NCBI GenBank assembly: GCA_002305235.1
Contig: DBQL01000033.1
Span: 797-13,157 of the forward strand
Direction: 5' to 3'
Source: Prevotella sp. UBA1395
GTDB lineage: Bacteria > Bacteroidota > Bacteroidia > Bacteroidales > Bacteroidaceae
DNA: 12,361 nt
Made by a program: the position numbers and the translations under genes
Notes under the pieces: generated by a model
Told to the model about the DNA's origin: nothing
What the model saw: only the letters and a program-made list of their open reading frames with translations
Databases searched by the model: none
Shown: positions 1 to 7,650 of the stretch, piece after piece
Layout: each line of letters opens with the position of its first letter
Numbering within the stretch: position 1 is the stretch's first letter

Positions 1-175
1 GCCTTGGCGGTGCGCGAAAGGGGCCTCATCGCCACGCGAAACGATAGTAATCGCCTTGCGAAACGATAGCAATCGTCGCGCCATAGCTATCGTTTCGCAA
101 GGCGGTGACGCGTTTTTCGAGCGAAAAGGGTCGTTTCGCGACCGTGTGTAAGGGGTCTCATTTTTCGCGATTTTC
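1..175. repeat. Intergenic cluster of GCGAAA/TTTCGC inverted and direct repeats
   Basis: No gene is visible here. An 18-bp direct repeat with one mismatch (36-53 and 58-75, core GCGAAACGATAG) overlaps a perfect 19-bp inverted repeat, 52-70 against 86-104, with a 15-nt loop. A smaller hairpin pairs 129-133 with 139-143 (GGTCG/CGACC). An 11-mer, AGGGG(C/T)CTCAT, occurs at 19-29 and 151-161. GCGAAA or its complement recurs throughout. The element probably continues to the left of the window. It could be the end of a dispersed intergenic repeat, a protein-binding array, or the terminator of an unseen upstream gene, although no T-tract follows the hairpin. Function is unknown. Confidence 0.7.
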
Positions 176-372
176 ACGCCCGGCGGGCAACCGACGGCCG
201 CGGGGCGCGCCACGTGAGGTGTTTTTTCAAATCATTTCAACAACATTTTTCCACCGCCGGCACTGACCGCCCACCACACCCGAGCGGCACACGGGAGCCA
301 ACGGGTAGTACGTGCGGCGATGGCAACACTGACATTTCATGACATTTTCATGCGCTTTTTAGTCGATGGCTC
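176..372. other. Non-coding gap upstream of the M16 protease promoter
   Basis: I find no convincing gene or RNA here. The left part is GC-rich with short palindromes, for example GCCC/GGGC at 178-188. The right part turns AT-rich towards the promoter and carries an imperfect tandem 10/11-mer, TGACATTTCA (330-339) then TGACATTTTCA (340-350), about 25 nt upstream of the -33 element. That position would suit a regulator site, but nothing identifies one. Confidence 0.4.
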
Positions 373-403
373 TTGTTTATTCGTTCAAAAAACACTATCT
401 TTG
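373..403 (+). promoter_or_regulatory. Bacteroidetes-type promoter of the M16 protease gene
   Basis: TATCTTTG at 396-403 matches the -7 consensus TANNTTTG exactly, and TTG at 373-375 is a plausible -33 element about 20 nt upstream. Transcription would start near 410, giving an A-rich leader of about 35 nt without a Shine-Dalgarno sequence before the ATG at 446. Confidence 0.7.
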
Positions 404-445
404 CAATGATATACAAAACCAAGAAACACCAATTTTGTTATTCTT

Positions 446-3265
446 ATGAGAATTAAAAAATTCCTGATCGCATTATTATTGCTCGTGGCAGCCACCGCGC
501 AGGCGCAGATGCCCGACATGACATTGCCTGTGGACACGGCGGTAAGAATGGGTAAGCTCGACAACGGCCTGACCTATTACATCCGCTACAACAACTGGCC
601 CGAGAACCGAGCCAACTTCTACATCGCCCAAAAAGTAGGCTCGCTGCAGGAGGAGGAAAGCCAGCGCGGACTGGCTCACTTCCTTGAGCACATGGCATTC
701 AACGGCTCGGACAACTTCAAGGGCAACGCCCTCATCGAGTGGTGCCGCGCCAAGGGCATCGAGTTTGGCGGCGACCTGAATGCCTATACCAGCATCGACC
801 AGACCGTGTACAACATCGACAACGTGCCCACGGCCAACCGCTCGACACTCGACTCCTGCCTGCTCATCCTGCGCGACTGGTCTACCGGACTGTCGCTCGA
901 GCCGGCCGAGATCGACAAGGAGCGCGGCGTGATACACGAGGAATGGCGACTGCGCACATCGGCCAGCAGTCGCATGCTGGAGCGAAACCTGCCCAAGCTC
1001 TATCCGGGATCGAAATACGGACTCAGATACCCCATCGGACTGATGTCGGTCATCGACAACTTCAAGTACCAAGAACTCGTAGACTACTACCACAAGTGGT
1101 ATCACCCCGCCAATCAGGGCATCATCGTGGTGGGCGACGTGGACGTGGATCACACCGAGGCCGAGATCAAACGGCTCTTTGGCGGCATCAAGAACCCCGA
1201 GAACGCCGCACCCATCGTCGAGGAGCCCGTGCCCGACAACGCGCAGCCCATCGTGGTGATAGACAAGGACAAAGAGTATCAGCAGAACTTTGTGGAGATC
1301 TTCATGAAGCACGATGCTTTCCCCGACAGCCTCAAGCAAACCCTGCCCTATCTCATTCAGGGCTATGCCAAGCAGGCGGCATGCGACATGATCAACAAGC
1401 GGTTTGTCGAGGCAGCGCAGAAGGCCGACTGCCCTTACGTGCAGGCAGCACTGGGCGATGGCAACTACATCTTCTCCAAGACGAAAGACGCGCTCGACCT
1501 CTCGGTGTCGCCCAAGGAGATGGGTCAGACGGCCGCCTCGCTGAAGTCGGCCTTCGAGGTGGTGCGCCAAGCCGCCGAGTTCGGATTCACCCCCACCGAG
1601 TACAAGCGCTTTCAAGACGATTTCATGAGCCAGCTCGACAAGGATTACAGCAATAAGGACAAGCGATTCTCAAGACAATTCTTCAACGAGATACGCGGAC
1701 ACTTCCTCACCAACGAGCCGATGACGGGCATCGACTACTACTATCAGATGATGAAGCAAATCGTGCCCGTGATACCCTTGGAGGCCATCAATCAGGTGTT
1801 GCCCGAACTGGTGAGCAAGAACGACAGCAACATCGTCATCATCAGCTTCAACAATGAGAAGGAGGGCAACGCCTATCCCACCGAGGCACAGCTCCTCGAC
1901 GCCCTGAACCAAGCACGTGCGGCCAAGCTCGAAGCCTACGTGGACAACGTGAAAGACGAGCCGCTGATGACCTCATTGCCCAAACCCGGAAAGATCAAGA
2001 AAGAGGTGAAGAGCAAGAAGTTTGGCTATGACATCCTCACGCTGAGCAACGGTGTGACCGTGCTGCTCAAGAAGACCGAGTACAAGAAAGACCAAGTGCT
2101 GCTCGATGGAGCGGGCGGTAGCGCACAAGGCAATTACGGCAAGGCCGACTTTGCCAACATCAAGGCGTTCAACGAGGTGATCGGCATCAGCGGACTGGGC
2201 AACTTCTCGAGCACCGAACTGCAGAAGGCCCTCGCCGGAAAGATTGCCAACGCCAACCTCACAATGGGCAGCCGACGCATGGGTATCGACGGAAATGCCA
2301 CGCCCAAGGACGTGGAGACCATGCTGCAAATGACTTATCTCTATTTCACCGCGATCAACAAGGACAACGATGCCTTCAACAACCTCATCCGGCAATACAA
2401 CGTCGGACTGAAAGATCGCGCGCTGAACCCCAACATCGCCTTCTCAGACTCGATCAACGCAACCATCAACGACCATAACTGGAGAGGCAACCCGCTGCTG
2501 CTCGACGACGTGAAGAACATCAGCTACGACCGTATCCTGCAAATGGCCAAGGAGCGCACCGCCAATGCCAACGAGTGGGTGTTCCAGATTGTGGGCAACT
2601 TTGACGAGGCCACCATCCGACCGCTCATCTGCCAATATCTCGGCGCACTGCCCTCAAAGGGTAAGAATCCGGCCGGCGAACGCCTCATAAAAGCCACGGA
2701 AAAAACGGTCGACAACACCTTCCTGCGCAAGATGGAGACTCCCAAGTCGACAGCCGTGGTGGCTTGGCTGAACCATAAGATGCCCTATTCTGCCGACAAA
2801 GCCATCAAGGCCGACGTAGCCGGACAGGTGCTGGCCATGATCTATCTGCAGAAGATACGCGAGGATGCCGGCGCGGCATACTCTTGCGGCGCGCAGGGTG
2901 AGCTCTCGATAGAGGACGACGGATACCATCTCGGACAGATTTTGGCATATTGCCCGATGAAGCCGGAGAAGAAAGAACTCGCCCTGCAAATCATCGACGA
3001 GGAGGCACAGAAGCTCGCCACCACCTGCGACAACGTGATGCTCGACAAGGTGAAAACACTCATGCTCAAGCAAATTGACGACAGGGCCAAGACCAACGGA
3101 TTCTGGAACAGCCTCATCGCCAACCACTATCGCATGAACCTCGACGACTATACCGAGTACAAGAGCATTGTGGAAAGCCTCACACCCGAAACGATTTCGG
3201 CCTTCGTCAAGGAGTTCCTTGCCGGCGCCAACAAGGTGAGTGTCGTGATGCTGCCACAAGAATGA
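446..3265 (+). CDS. Secreted M16 (pitrilysin/insulinase-type) zinc metallopeptidase
   Basis: This 939-residue protein is a full-length, two-half M16 peptidase like the PqqL-type enzymes common in Bacteroidetes. The first 20 residues form a signal peptide (MRIKK, a hydrophobic run, then AQA before Gln21), so the protein is exported, probably to the periplasm. The inverted zinc motif HxxEH is His78-Phe-Leu-Glu81-His82, with Glu159 (in DKERGVIHEE) at the right distance to be the third ligand. Catalytic M16 domain is roughly residues 33-180, with an M16_C-type domain near 200-380. The second half (about 525-930) repeats the fold without HxxEH, as expected for the non-catalytic half. It should degrade peptides, but the substrate cannot be told. 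ATG 446 fits the signal peptide and promoter. The gene stands alone, closed by a terminator at 3322. Confidence 0.92.
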   Translation: MRIKKFLIALLLLVAATAQAQMPDMTLPVDTAVRMGKLDNGLTYYIRYNNWPENRANFYIAQKVGSLQEEESQRGLAHFLEHMAFNGSDNFKGNALIEWCRAKGIEFGGDLNAYTSIDQTVYNIDNVPTANRSTLDSCLLILRDWSTGLSLEPAEIDKERGVIHEEWRLRTSASSRMLERNLPKLYPGSKYGLRYPIGLMSVIDNFKYQELVDYYHKWYHPANQGIIVVGDVDVDHTEAEIKRLFGGIKNPENAAPIVEEPVPDNAQPIVVIDKDKEYQQNFVEIFMKHDAFPDSLKQTLPYLIQGYAKQAACDMINKRFVEAAQKADCPYVQAALGDGNYIFSKTKDALDLSVSPKEMGQTAASLKSAFEVVRQAAEFGFTPTEYKRFQDDFMSQLDKDYSNKDKRFSRQFFNEIRGHFLTNEPMTGIDYYYQMMKQIVPVIPLEAINQVLPELVSKNDSNIVIISFNNEKEGNAYPTEAQLLDALNQARAAKLEAYVDNVKDEPLMTSLPKPGKIKKEVKSKKFGYDILTLSNGVTVLLKKTEYKKDQVLLDGAGGSAQGNYGKADFANIKAFNEVIGISGLGNFSSTELQKALAGKIANANLTMGSRRMGIDGNATPKDVETMLQMTYLYFTAINKDNDAFNNLIRQYNVGLKDRALNPNIAFSDSINATINDHNWRGNPLLLDDVKNISYDRILQMAKERTANANEWVFQIVGNFDEATIRPLICQYLGALPSKGKNPAGERLIKATEKTVDNTFLRKMETPKSTAVVAWLNHKMPYSADKAIKADVAGQVLAMIYLQKIREDAGAAYSCGAQGELSIEDDGYHLGQILAYCPMKPEKKELALQIIDEEAQKLATTCDNVMLDKVKTLMLKQIDDRAKTNGFWNSLIANHYRMNLDDYTEYKSIVESLTPETISAFVKEFLAGANKVSVVMLPQE

Positions 3266-3321
3266 CCGGGCAAGGCTGTGAACTGCCCGTAGGCTGACAG
3301 CCCTCCCACAACCCGCTTACT

Positions 3322-3349
3322 CCCCGCTCCCTCTCCGGAGCGGGGTTTT
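3322..3349 (+). terminator. Rho-independent terminator after the M16 protease gene
   Basis: A perfect 9-bp stem, CCCCGCTCC (3322-3330) with GGAGCGGGG (3337-3345), has a 6-nt loop and is followed by TTTT. It lies 57 nt after the stop codon. A weaker hairpin (CGGGCA 3267-3272 with TGCCCG 3284-3289) directly follows the stop. The T-tract is short but the stem is very strong. Confidence 0.75.
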
Positions 3350-3424
3350 GCGTTGGGGCAAACCAAACGATGGGCCCCGCAGGCAGCACGCCCGGAGAAG
3401 ACCAACAATCTTTAACGCAAAATA

Positions 3425-3456
3425 CTTGCAGACCCGAAAAACATTGCATAACTTTG
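3425..3456 (+). promoter_or_regulatory. Promoter of metK
   Basis: TAACTTTG at 3449-3456 is an exact -7 TANNTTTG element, with CTTG at 3425-3428 as -33 and a 20-nt spacer. The start near 3463 leaves a leader of about 130 nt before metK, long enough to hold the riboswitch candidate at 3483-3532. Confidence 0.7.
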
Positions 3457-3482
3457 CAAATCGAAAAATTTTGTTTAACGAA

Positions 3483-3532
3483 TGTGGAAGAATTTGGCTG
3501 CTTGCAACCACACTAAAAAATGCTAAAACTGC
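3483..3532 (+). promoter_or_regulatory. Candidate SAM-II-type riboswitch in the metK leader
   Basis: The layout matches the SAM-II (metA-motif) aptamer as I remember it. P1 is TGTGG (3483-3487) with CCACA (3508-3512). The P1 loop contains AATTTGG followed by CTTGCAA, like the conserved GAUUU and UUGCA elements. The 3' strand reads TAAAAAATGCTAAAA, like the conserved UAAA and GCUAAA. A pseudoknot can form between TTGCA (3502-3506) and TGCTA (3521-3525), leaving T3503 opposite T3524, the kind of U-U position that holds SAM in known structures. G3497 and C3498 can add pairs with C3532 and G3531. It sits after a metK promoter, where SAM feedback makes sense. The aptamer ends about 60 nt before the start codon, farther than I would expect, and no clear terminator follows. 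No covariance search was possible. Confidence 0.6.
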
Positions 3533-3591
3533 GAAATCACCCCCCGGATTTTACGGTTATTTGGCGTTTTTCCACGTAAAAGATTGGAAAA

Positions 3592-4881
3592 ATGAGTTAT
3601 CTATTTTCATCAGAATCAGTGTCTGAGGGTCATCCCGACAAGGTGGCCGACCAAATTTCAGACGCCATCCTCGACCAGTTTTTGGCATACGACAGCAAGT
3701 CTCACTGCGCCGTAGAAACCTTCGTGACCACCGGACAGGTTGTCATCATGGGCGAAGTGCGCTCATCCGAATATGTGGATTTGCAGACTATGGCGCGGCG
3801 CGCCATCGAGAAGATCGGCTATACCAAGGCCGAGTATCAGTTCGACTACAACTCCTGCGGCATCCTCACCGCCATCCACGAGCAGAGCGAAGATATCAAT
3901 CGGGGTGTGTCGCGCGAGGAAGAGGAGCAGCAGGGGGCCGGAGATCAGGGCATGATGTTTGGCTATGCCTCCAACGAAACCGATAACTACATGCCGGCAA
4001 CACTCGATTTGGCACACCTCATCATGCTCACCCTCGCGAAAATACGCAAGGAAGGTCGGCAGATGACCTATCTCAGACCCGACGCCAAGAGTCAGGTCAC
4101 CATCGAATACGGCGACAACAACGAGCCGCTGCGCATAGACACCATCGTCGTGTCGACACAGCACGACCCCTTCGTACAGCCCAAGGACGGCAGCGACGAG
4201 GCACGGCGACAGGCCGATGAAGACATGCTCGCCAAGATTCGAGAGGATGTAATCGGCATATTGATGCCGCGCGTGAAAGCCGAAGCCGGCGAGAAACTGC
4301 GCGCACTGTTCAACGATGACATCAAGTATCTTGTCAACCCCACCGGGAAATTCGTGATCGGAGGCCCGCACGGAGATACCGGACTGACCGGCCGAAAGAT
4401 CATCGTCGATACCTATGGAGGTCGCGGAGCACATGGCGGCGGGGCGTTCTCGGGCAAGGACTCCAGCAAGGTGGACCGCTCGGCAGCATACGCCGCACGA
4501 TATATCGCCAAGAACATGGTAGCGGCCGGAGTGGCCGACGAGATGCTCGTACAGCTCGCCTATGCCATCGGTGTGGCCGAGCCGGTGAGCGTATATGTCA
4601 ATACCTATGGACGAAGTCATGTGAACTGCAGCGACAACGACATCGCCAAGAAAATTCAAGAGCTGTTCGACCTGCGCCCGAAAGCCATCGAGCGCATGCT
4701 CGACCTGCGTCAACCCATGTACTTCGAGACCGCGGCATACGGCCACATGGGCCGTCCTTATCAGGAGGTTGAAAAGACCTTCACCAGCCTTTACCACGAG
4801 AAGAAAACCGTAAAGGTAAAGCTCTTCACGTGGGAGAAACTCGATCAGGTAGACCGCATTCGCCAGACCTTCGGCCTTTAA
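3592..4881 (+). CDS. metK: S-adenosylmethionine synthase (methionine adenosyltransferase)
   Basis: This cytosolic enzyme makes S-adenosylmethionine from methionine and ATP, releasing phosphate and pyrophosphate. The 429-residue product has the family signatures: the N-terminal SEGHPDK (residues 11-17) with His14 and Asp16 of the active site, the hexapeptide GAGDQG (115-120), and the glycine-rich phosphate-binding segment GGGAFSGKD (282-290) followed by [10 protein letters not shown]. It is about 45 residues longer than E. coli MetK. The extra length lies in the middle (around 190-245) and is usual for Bacteroidetes. ATG 3592 gives the standard [17 protein letters not shown] start. The gene has its own promoter and a probable SAM-sensing leader. 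Its stop codon lies inside the first copy of a 22-bp tandem repeat. Confidence 0.97.
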   Translation: MSYLFSSESVSEGHPDKVADQISDAILDQFLAYDSKSHCAVETFVTTGQVVIMGEVRSSEYVDLQTMARRAIEKIGYTKAEYQFDYNSCGILTAIHEQSEDINRGVSREEEEQQGAGDQGMMFGYASNETDNYMPATLDLAHLIMLTLAKIRKEGRQMTYLRPDAKSQVTIEYGDNNEPLRIDTIVVSTQHDPFVQPKDGSDEARRQADEDMLAKIREDVIGILMPRVKAEAGEKLRALFNDDIKYLVNPTGKFVIGGPHGDTGLTGRKIIVDTYGGRGAHGGGAFSGKDSSKVDRSAAYAARYIAKNMVAAGVADEMLVQLAYAIGVAEPVSVYVNTYGRSHVNCSDNDIAKKIQELFDLRPKAIERMLDLRQPMYFETAAYGHMGRPYQEVEKTFTSLYHEKKTVKVKLFTWEKLDQVDRIRQTFGL

Positions 4882-4989
4882 GCCCCGGCACGCGCGCCTT
4901 TTTGGCCTCTGCCCGTGCGTCTTTAGGCCCCACCCCGGTCGCCTTTAAGCTTCTGCCCGTGCGTCTTTAGGCCTCTGCCCGTGCGTCTC
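4874..4989. repeat. 22-bp tandem repeat (minisatellite) starting at the metK stop codon
   Basis: The unit is about CTGCCCGTGCGTCTTTAGGC plus two bases. Two copies match perfectly over 20 bases (4909-4928 and 4953-4972). A third matches 14 of 20 (4931-4950), and a partial copy runs 4975-4989. A diverged copy ends near 4906. GCCTTTAAGC, the end of one variant, occurs both at 4941-4950 and at 4874-4883, where it includes the metK TAA, so the array begins inside the gene's last codons. Unit ends fall at about 4883, 4906, 4928, 4950 and 4972. GGCCT (4904-4908) can pair with AGGCC (4925-4929). Confidence 0.85.
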
Positions 4990-5051
4990 TTGGGTAGCTT
5001 TCCGGTTATCCTTGAGTGCTTGTCGCGTCTCTTCCGTTCTTCGGTTGTGTG

Positions 5052-5072
5052 GGCTGCTGCTCGGCAGCAGCC
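5052..5072 (+). terminator. Strong hairpin between metK and the DUF4271 gene
   Basis: GGCTGCTGC (5052-5060) pairs perfectly with GCAGCAGCC (5064-5072) around a 3-base loop. A pyrimidine-rich stretch follows, but it is not a clean T-tract. It may end metK transcripts or only weaken read-through, since I see no good promoter in the gap for the downstream cluster. TATCCTTG at 5007-5014 is one base off the -7 consensus but has no -33 partner. Confidence 0.35.
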
Positions 5073-5097
5073 ATCATTTCCTCCTTTTCCTCCTCCC

Positions 5098-6126
5098 ATG
5101 ACCCAGCAAGATTCCCTCACCCTCGCCCCCACCCCTTCTGTTCCGGCAGCCTCTCACGCTGCGCCGGCTCCCTCCCCCGGTTACCATTCTCCCCGTGAGA
5201 TCCTGAGCCGGCTGCCCAAAAACGCCACCCCGGAGCAGCAAGACTCTGCCATCAGGGCCAACTACAAGTTCCCCCAAATAGACTGGAGCCGCAGGACAAA
5301 TCCCATGCGCACTCCGCAGACACACGTAGACACCTCGCACAAGTTCTCGCTCAAGAAGCCCATGTACCACAGCAAGTCGATGGTACAGCCCGACTCGATC
5401 TACCGACCCGAGTACGCCGTCTATCGACAAGGGGTGGCGGGAGACCCGGTGCCATACAGCATCGCCAACGACAACCTCATCACCTCCATCCTTTTGGGCT
5501 GCTTCATCCTCGCAATGGTATCCATCGCCAAGTCGGGAAACTTCATCCAACGGCAGTTCAAGAACTTCTTTCACACCCAACGCGAGGGAACGACAATCAT
5601 CACCGAGACCAGCAGCGAATTGCGATTCCAGTTCTTCCTGCTCATGCAAACCGCCCTGTTGCTCTCGCTCATCTTCTTTTTCTACACCAAAACCTTCGTC
5701 GGCGAGTCGTTCTCCATACCCCAATACTACATCATCGGCATCTACACAGGCATCATCACGGCCTACTTCATGCTCAAAGCCCTGCTCTATCTGATGGTCA
5801 ACTGGGTGTTTTTTGATAGGAAAAAAAATGAACAATGGATGAAGTCCGGACTCTTCCTCGTATCCACCGAAGGCATAGCGTTATTCCCCGTGGTCATGCT
5901 CTTGGCTTATTTCAATTTTCCTATCGATTCCACCGTTATTTACACGGCTTTCGTCATCATTTTAGCCAAACTGCTATCTTTTTATAAGACCTATCTCATC
6001 TTTTTCAGAAAGAATACCGCCTTTGTGCAAAGTTTTTTGTACTTTTGTGCATTTGAAATGATGCCATTGGGCGTCCTGTGGGGCGTTCTCGTGCTGACGG
6101 ACAATTATTTGAAAGTAAATTTTTAG
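5098..6126 (+). CDS. DUF4271 family integral membrane protein, function unknown
   Basis: The 342-residue product starts with a soluble, proline- and alanine-rich region of about 120 residues. About six hydrophobic segments follow (roughly 126-144, 178-197, 210-235, 250-270, 278-304 and 312-335). The topology and its place directly upstream of hemD match the DUF4271 family of Bacteroidetes, whose biochemical role I do not know. The reading frame stays open upstream to a GTG at 4981, but those codons lie in the tandem repeat and hairpin, so the ATG at 5098 is the likelier start. No Shine-Dalgarno is present. The bases before the start are instead rich in CCTCC. An A8 run (5821-5828) lies in frame within the coding region. 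hemD begins 7 nt after the stop, so the two are probably cotranscribed. Confidence 0.8.
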   Translation: MTQQDSLTLAPTPSVPAASHAAPAPSPGYHSPREILSRLPKNATPEQQDSAIRANYKFPQIDWSRRTNPMRTPQTHVDTSHKFSLKKPMYHSKSMVQPDSIYRPEYAVYRQGVAGDPVPYSIANDNLITSILLGCFILAMVSIAKSGNFIQRQFKNFFHTQREGTTIITETSSELRFQFFLLMQTALLLSLIFFFYTKTFVGESFSIPQYYIIGIYTGIITAYFMLKALLYLMVNWVFFDRKKNEQWMKSGLFLVSTEGIALFPVVMLLAYFNFPIDSTVIYTAFVIILAKLLSFYKTYLIFFRKNTAFVQSFLYFCAFEMMPLGVLWGVLVLTDNYLKVNF

Positions 6127-6133
6127 AACAAAG

Positions 6134-6889
6134 ATGATAAAGAAGATCATGATATCACAGCCGAAGCCGGCTAATGATAAATCTCCTTATTACGATCTCG
6201 AGAAGAAATACGGGGTGGAATTTGTGTTCAGACCCTTCATCAAGGTAGAAGGCCTTTCGGGAAAAGAGTTTCGCCAGCAGAAGGTGAGCATCCTATCTCA
6301 CACCGCCGTAGTGTTTACCTCCCGCCATGCCATAGACCATTTCTTCCAATTGGCTAAGGAACTGCGCCTCACAATCCCCGAGGACATGAGGTATTTCTGT
6401 GTGACAGAAACCATTTCGCTATACATCCAAAAGTATGTTCAGTATCGCAAACGCAAGGTTTTCTTTGGCAATACCGGAAAAATTGACGATCTTATTCCCG
6501 CTATGGTGAAGCACAAGGGAGAGAAATACCTCGTCCCCCTGAGCAGCGTTCATAACGATGACATCAAGAATAAGCTCGATGCCAAGGGACTGACACATAC
6601 CGAATGCGTGATGTATCGTACCCTGAGCAACGACTTCACACCCGAGGAGGTGGAAAATTTCGACTGCGACATGCTGATCTTCTCTACTCCCACCGGTGTG
6701 GAATACTTAGCCACGGCATTCCCCAATCTCAAGCAAGGCAAGCTGAAACTCGGTGCTTTCGGACCGGCAACAGGCAAGGCTATCACCGACGCGGGGCTTA
6801 AAGCCGACTTGGTGGCGGGTACCAAGGAATATCCTTCGATGATCAGTGCCTTGCAGGATTACTTGGACAAAGAGAACAAAAAGAAATAA
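6134..6889 (+). CDS. hemD: Uroporphyrinogen-III synthase family protein
   Basis: HemD closes hydroxymethylbilane into uroporphyrinogen III, the branch point for heme, siroheme and cobalamin. The 251 residues form the expected two-domain pattern of this poorly conserved family. VVFTSRHAIDHFF (about residues 59-71) begins one half. LIFSTPTGVEYL (about 181-192) is the matching element of the other, followed by GAFGPATGKAITDAGL and a C-terminal stretch ending SMISALQDYL, as in other HemD proteins. There is no signal peptide, so it is cytosolic. The gene sits 7 nt after DUF4271 and 9 nt before rnpA, apart from other tetrapyrrole genes. That separation is usual for this cluster and does not show whether the organism makes heme. 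Family assignment is good; activity is inferred. Confidence 0.85.
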   Translation: MIKKIMISQPKPANDKSPYYDLEKKYGVEFVFRPFIKVEGLSGKEFRQQKVSILSHTAVVFTSRHAIDHFFQLAKELRLTIPEDMRYFCVTETISLYIQKYVQYRKRKVFFGNTGKIDDLIPAMVKHKGEKYLVPLSSVHNDDIKNKLDAKGLTHTECVMYRTLSNDFTPEEVENFDCDMLIFSTPTGVEYLATAFPNLKQGKLKLGAFGPATGKAITDAGLKADLVAGTKEYPSMISALQDYLDKENKKK

Positions 6890-6898
6890 ACGGATTCC

Positions 6899-7402
6899 AT
6901 GCCAACATTTCCCTCCACACTAAGCAAGGAGGAGCGGATATATAGCAAGAAGCTGATTGAAGCTCTCTTTCAGGGTGGCCGCAGTCGTTCGATGTCGGCC
7001 TTCCCCCTGAGAGTGGTGTATATGCTTCACGAAACGCATAGCGAAGAGACTGCCGTCGGGCCCCGGTCGCGATTCCTCATCAGCGTACCCAAGCGATGTT
7101 TCAAGCGCGCCGTGAAACGAAACAGGGTGAAACGCCAAGTGCGCGAAGCTTATCGGCATCACAAGAGCATCATTGCCGAATATCCTGTGGCACTCGCATT
7201 CATCTGGCTTGACAACCGATTGCGCAGCAGCGAAGATGTGGACGCCCGGATGATCAGTCTTCTCAGAAGGGTGGCCGAACGCGTCTCGGCCACCGAGAAA
7301 GCAAGACCTGCGGACCAACCGCAGACAACACAGGACGGCACGACCACCATTTCCGAGACAAATCCTTCGGCCAACGTCGTGGAAAAGGAGGAACGCTCAT
7401 GA
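6899..7402 (+). CDS. rnpA: Ribonuclease P protein component
   Basis: RnpA binds the catalytic RNase P RNA and helps it cut the 5' leader from precursor tRNAs. The signature is the strongly basic helix at residues 69-86 ([18 protein letters not shown]), preceded by [10 protein letters not shown], which gives the fold's central strand. The N-terminal [20 protein letters not shown] fits the family start. At 167 residues it is longer than the usual 110-130. The excess is a hydrophilic C-terminal tail (from about 130, rich in Thr, Pro, Asn and Glu) that looks disordered. The tail's last codons carry the ribosome-binding site of yidD, and the stop overlaps yidD's start as ATGA. ATG 6899 lies 9 nt after hemD. 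Confidence 0.95.
   Translation: MPTFPSTLSKEERIYSKKLIEALFQGGRSRSMSAFPLRVVYMLHETHSEETAVGPRSRFLISVPKRCFKRAVKRNRVKRQVREAYRHHKSIIAEYPVALAFIWLDNRLRSSEDVDARMISLLRRVAERVSATEKARPADQPQTTQDGTTTISETNPSANVVEKEERS
7384..7391 (+). promoter_or_regulatory. Strong Shine-Dalgarno site for yidD inside rnpA
   Basis: AAAGGAGG ends 7 nt before the yidD ATG at 7399. It stands out because the other starts in this window have no recognisable Shine-Dalgarno, as is common in Bacteroidetes. Together with the ATGA overlap it points to translational coupling of yidD to rnpA, and it fixes the yidD start. Confidence 0.7.
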
Positions 7403-7650
7403 AGCATCTCCATTCTATCCTTCACGCAATATCCCACGCTTTGGCAAAGATTTTGGTCTTGCCCATCGTGTTTTACCAAAAATTCATCACTCCATACACC
7501 CCTCCTTCCTGCCGTTTCACCCCCACCTGCTCAGAATATGCGCGCCAGGCCATCCTCAAACACGGGCCTGTCAAGGGATTGGGATTGGCAATATGGAGAA
7601 TCCTAAGATGCAACCCTTGGGGTGGAAGCGGATATGATCCGGTTCCGTAA
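7399..7650 (+). CDS. yidD: Membrane protein insertion efficiency factor YidD
   Basis: YidD is a small membrane-associated protein that helps YidC-dependent insertion of inner-membrane proteins. The 83-residue product shows the whole family pattern: an N-terminal amphipathic segment, then [25 protein letters not shown] (residues 24-48, with Cys38 and Cys44), then [14 protein letters not shown] at the C-terminus (70-83, with Cys71). Length is normal. Its start overlaps the rnpA stop (ATGA) behind a strong ribosome-binding site. The rnpA-yidD pair is widely conserved, but here yidC does not follow; tyrS does. Confidence 0.96.
   Translation: MKHLHSILHAISHALAKILVLPIVFYQKFITPYTPPSCRFTPTCSEYARQAILKHGPVKGLGLAIWRILRCNPWGGSGYDPVP

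Noticed and set aside
1..175. CRISPR array
   Set aside because: There are only two imperfect direct copies with a 4-base gap, in a palindrome. There are no regular spacers and no cas genes.
476..1615. Long minus-strand open frame opposite the M16 protease gene, with similar ones opposite metK, tyrS and the barrel gene
   Set aside because: These mirror the codon pattern of well-supported genes, show no family motifs and have no promoter. They are artefacts of GC-rich coding sequence.
4981..5097. In-frame upstream GTG start for the DUF4271 gene (39 extra residues)
   Set aside because: The extra codons lie in the tandem repeat and the 9-bp hairpin and give an unlikely N-terminus. ATG 5098 is simpler.
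5821..5828. A8 run in DUF4271 as a phase-variable or slippage site
   Set aside because: The frame is intact, the run is only eight bases, and there is no alternative product or variation to support switching.
6039..6046. TACTTTTG inside DUF4271 as an internal hemD promoter
   Set aside because: It matches the -7 consensus, but no -33 element lies about 20 nt upstream. The nearest TTTG (6021-6024) is only 14 nt away.
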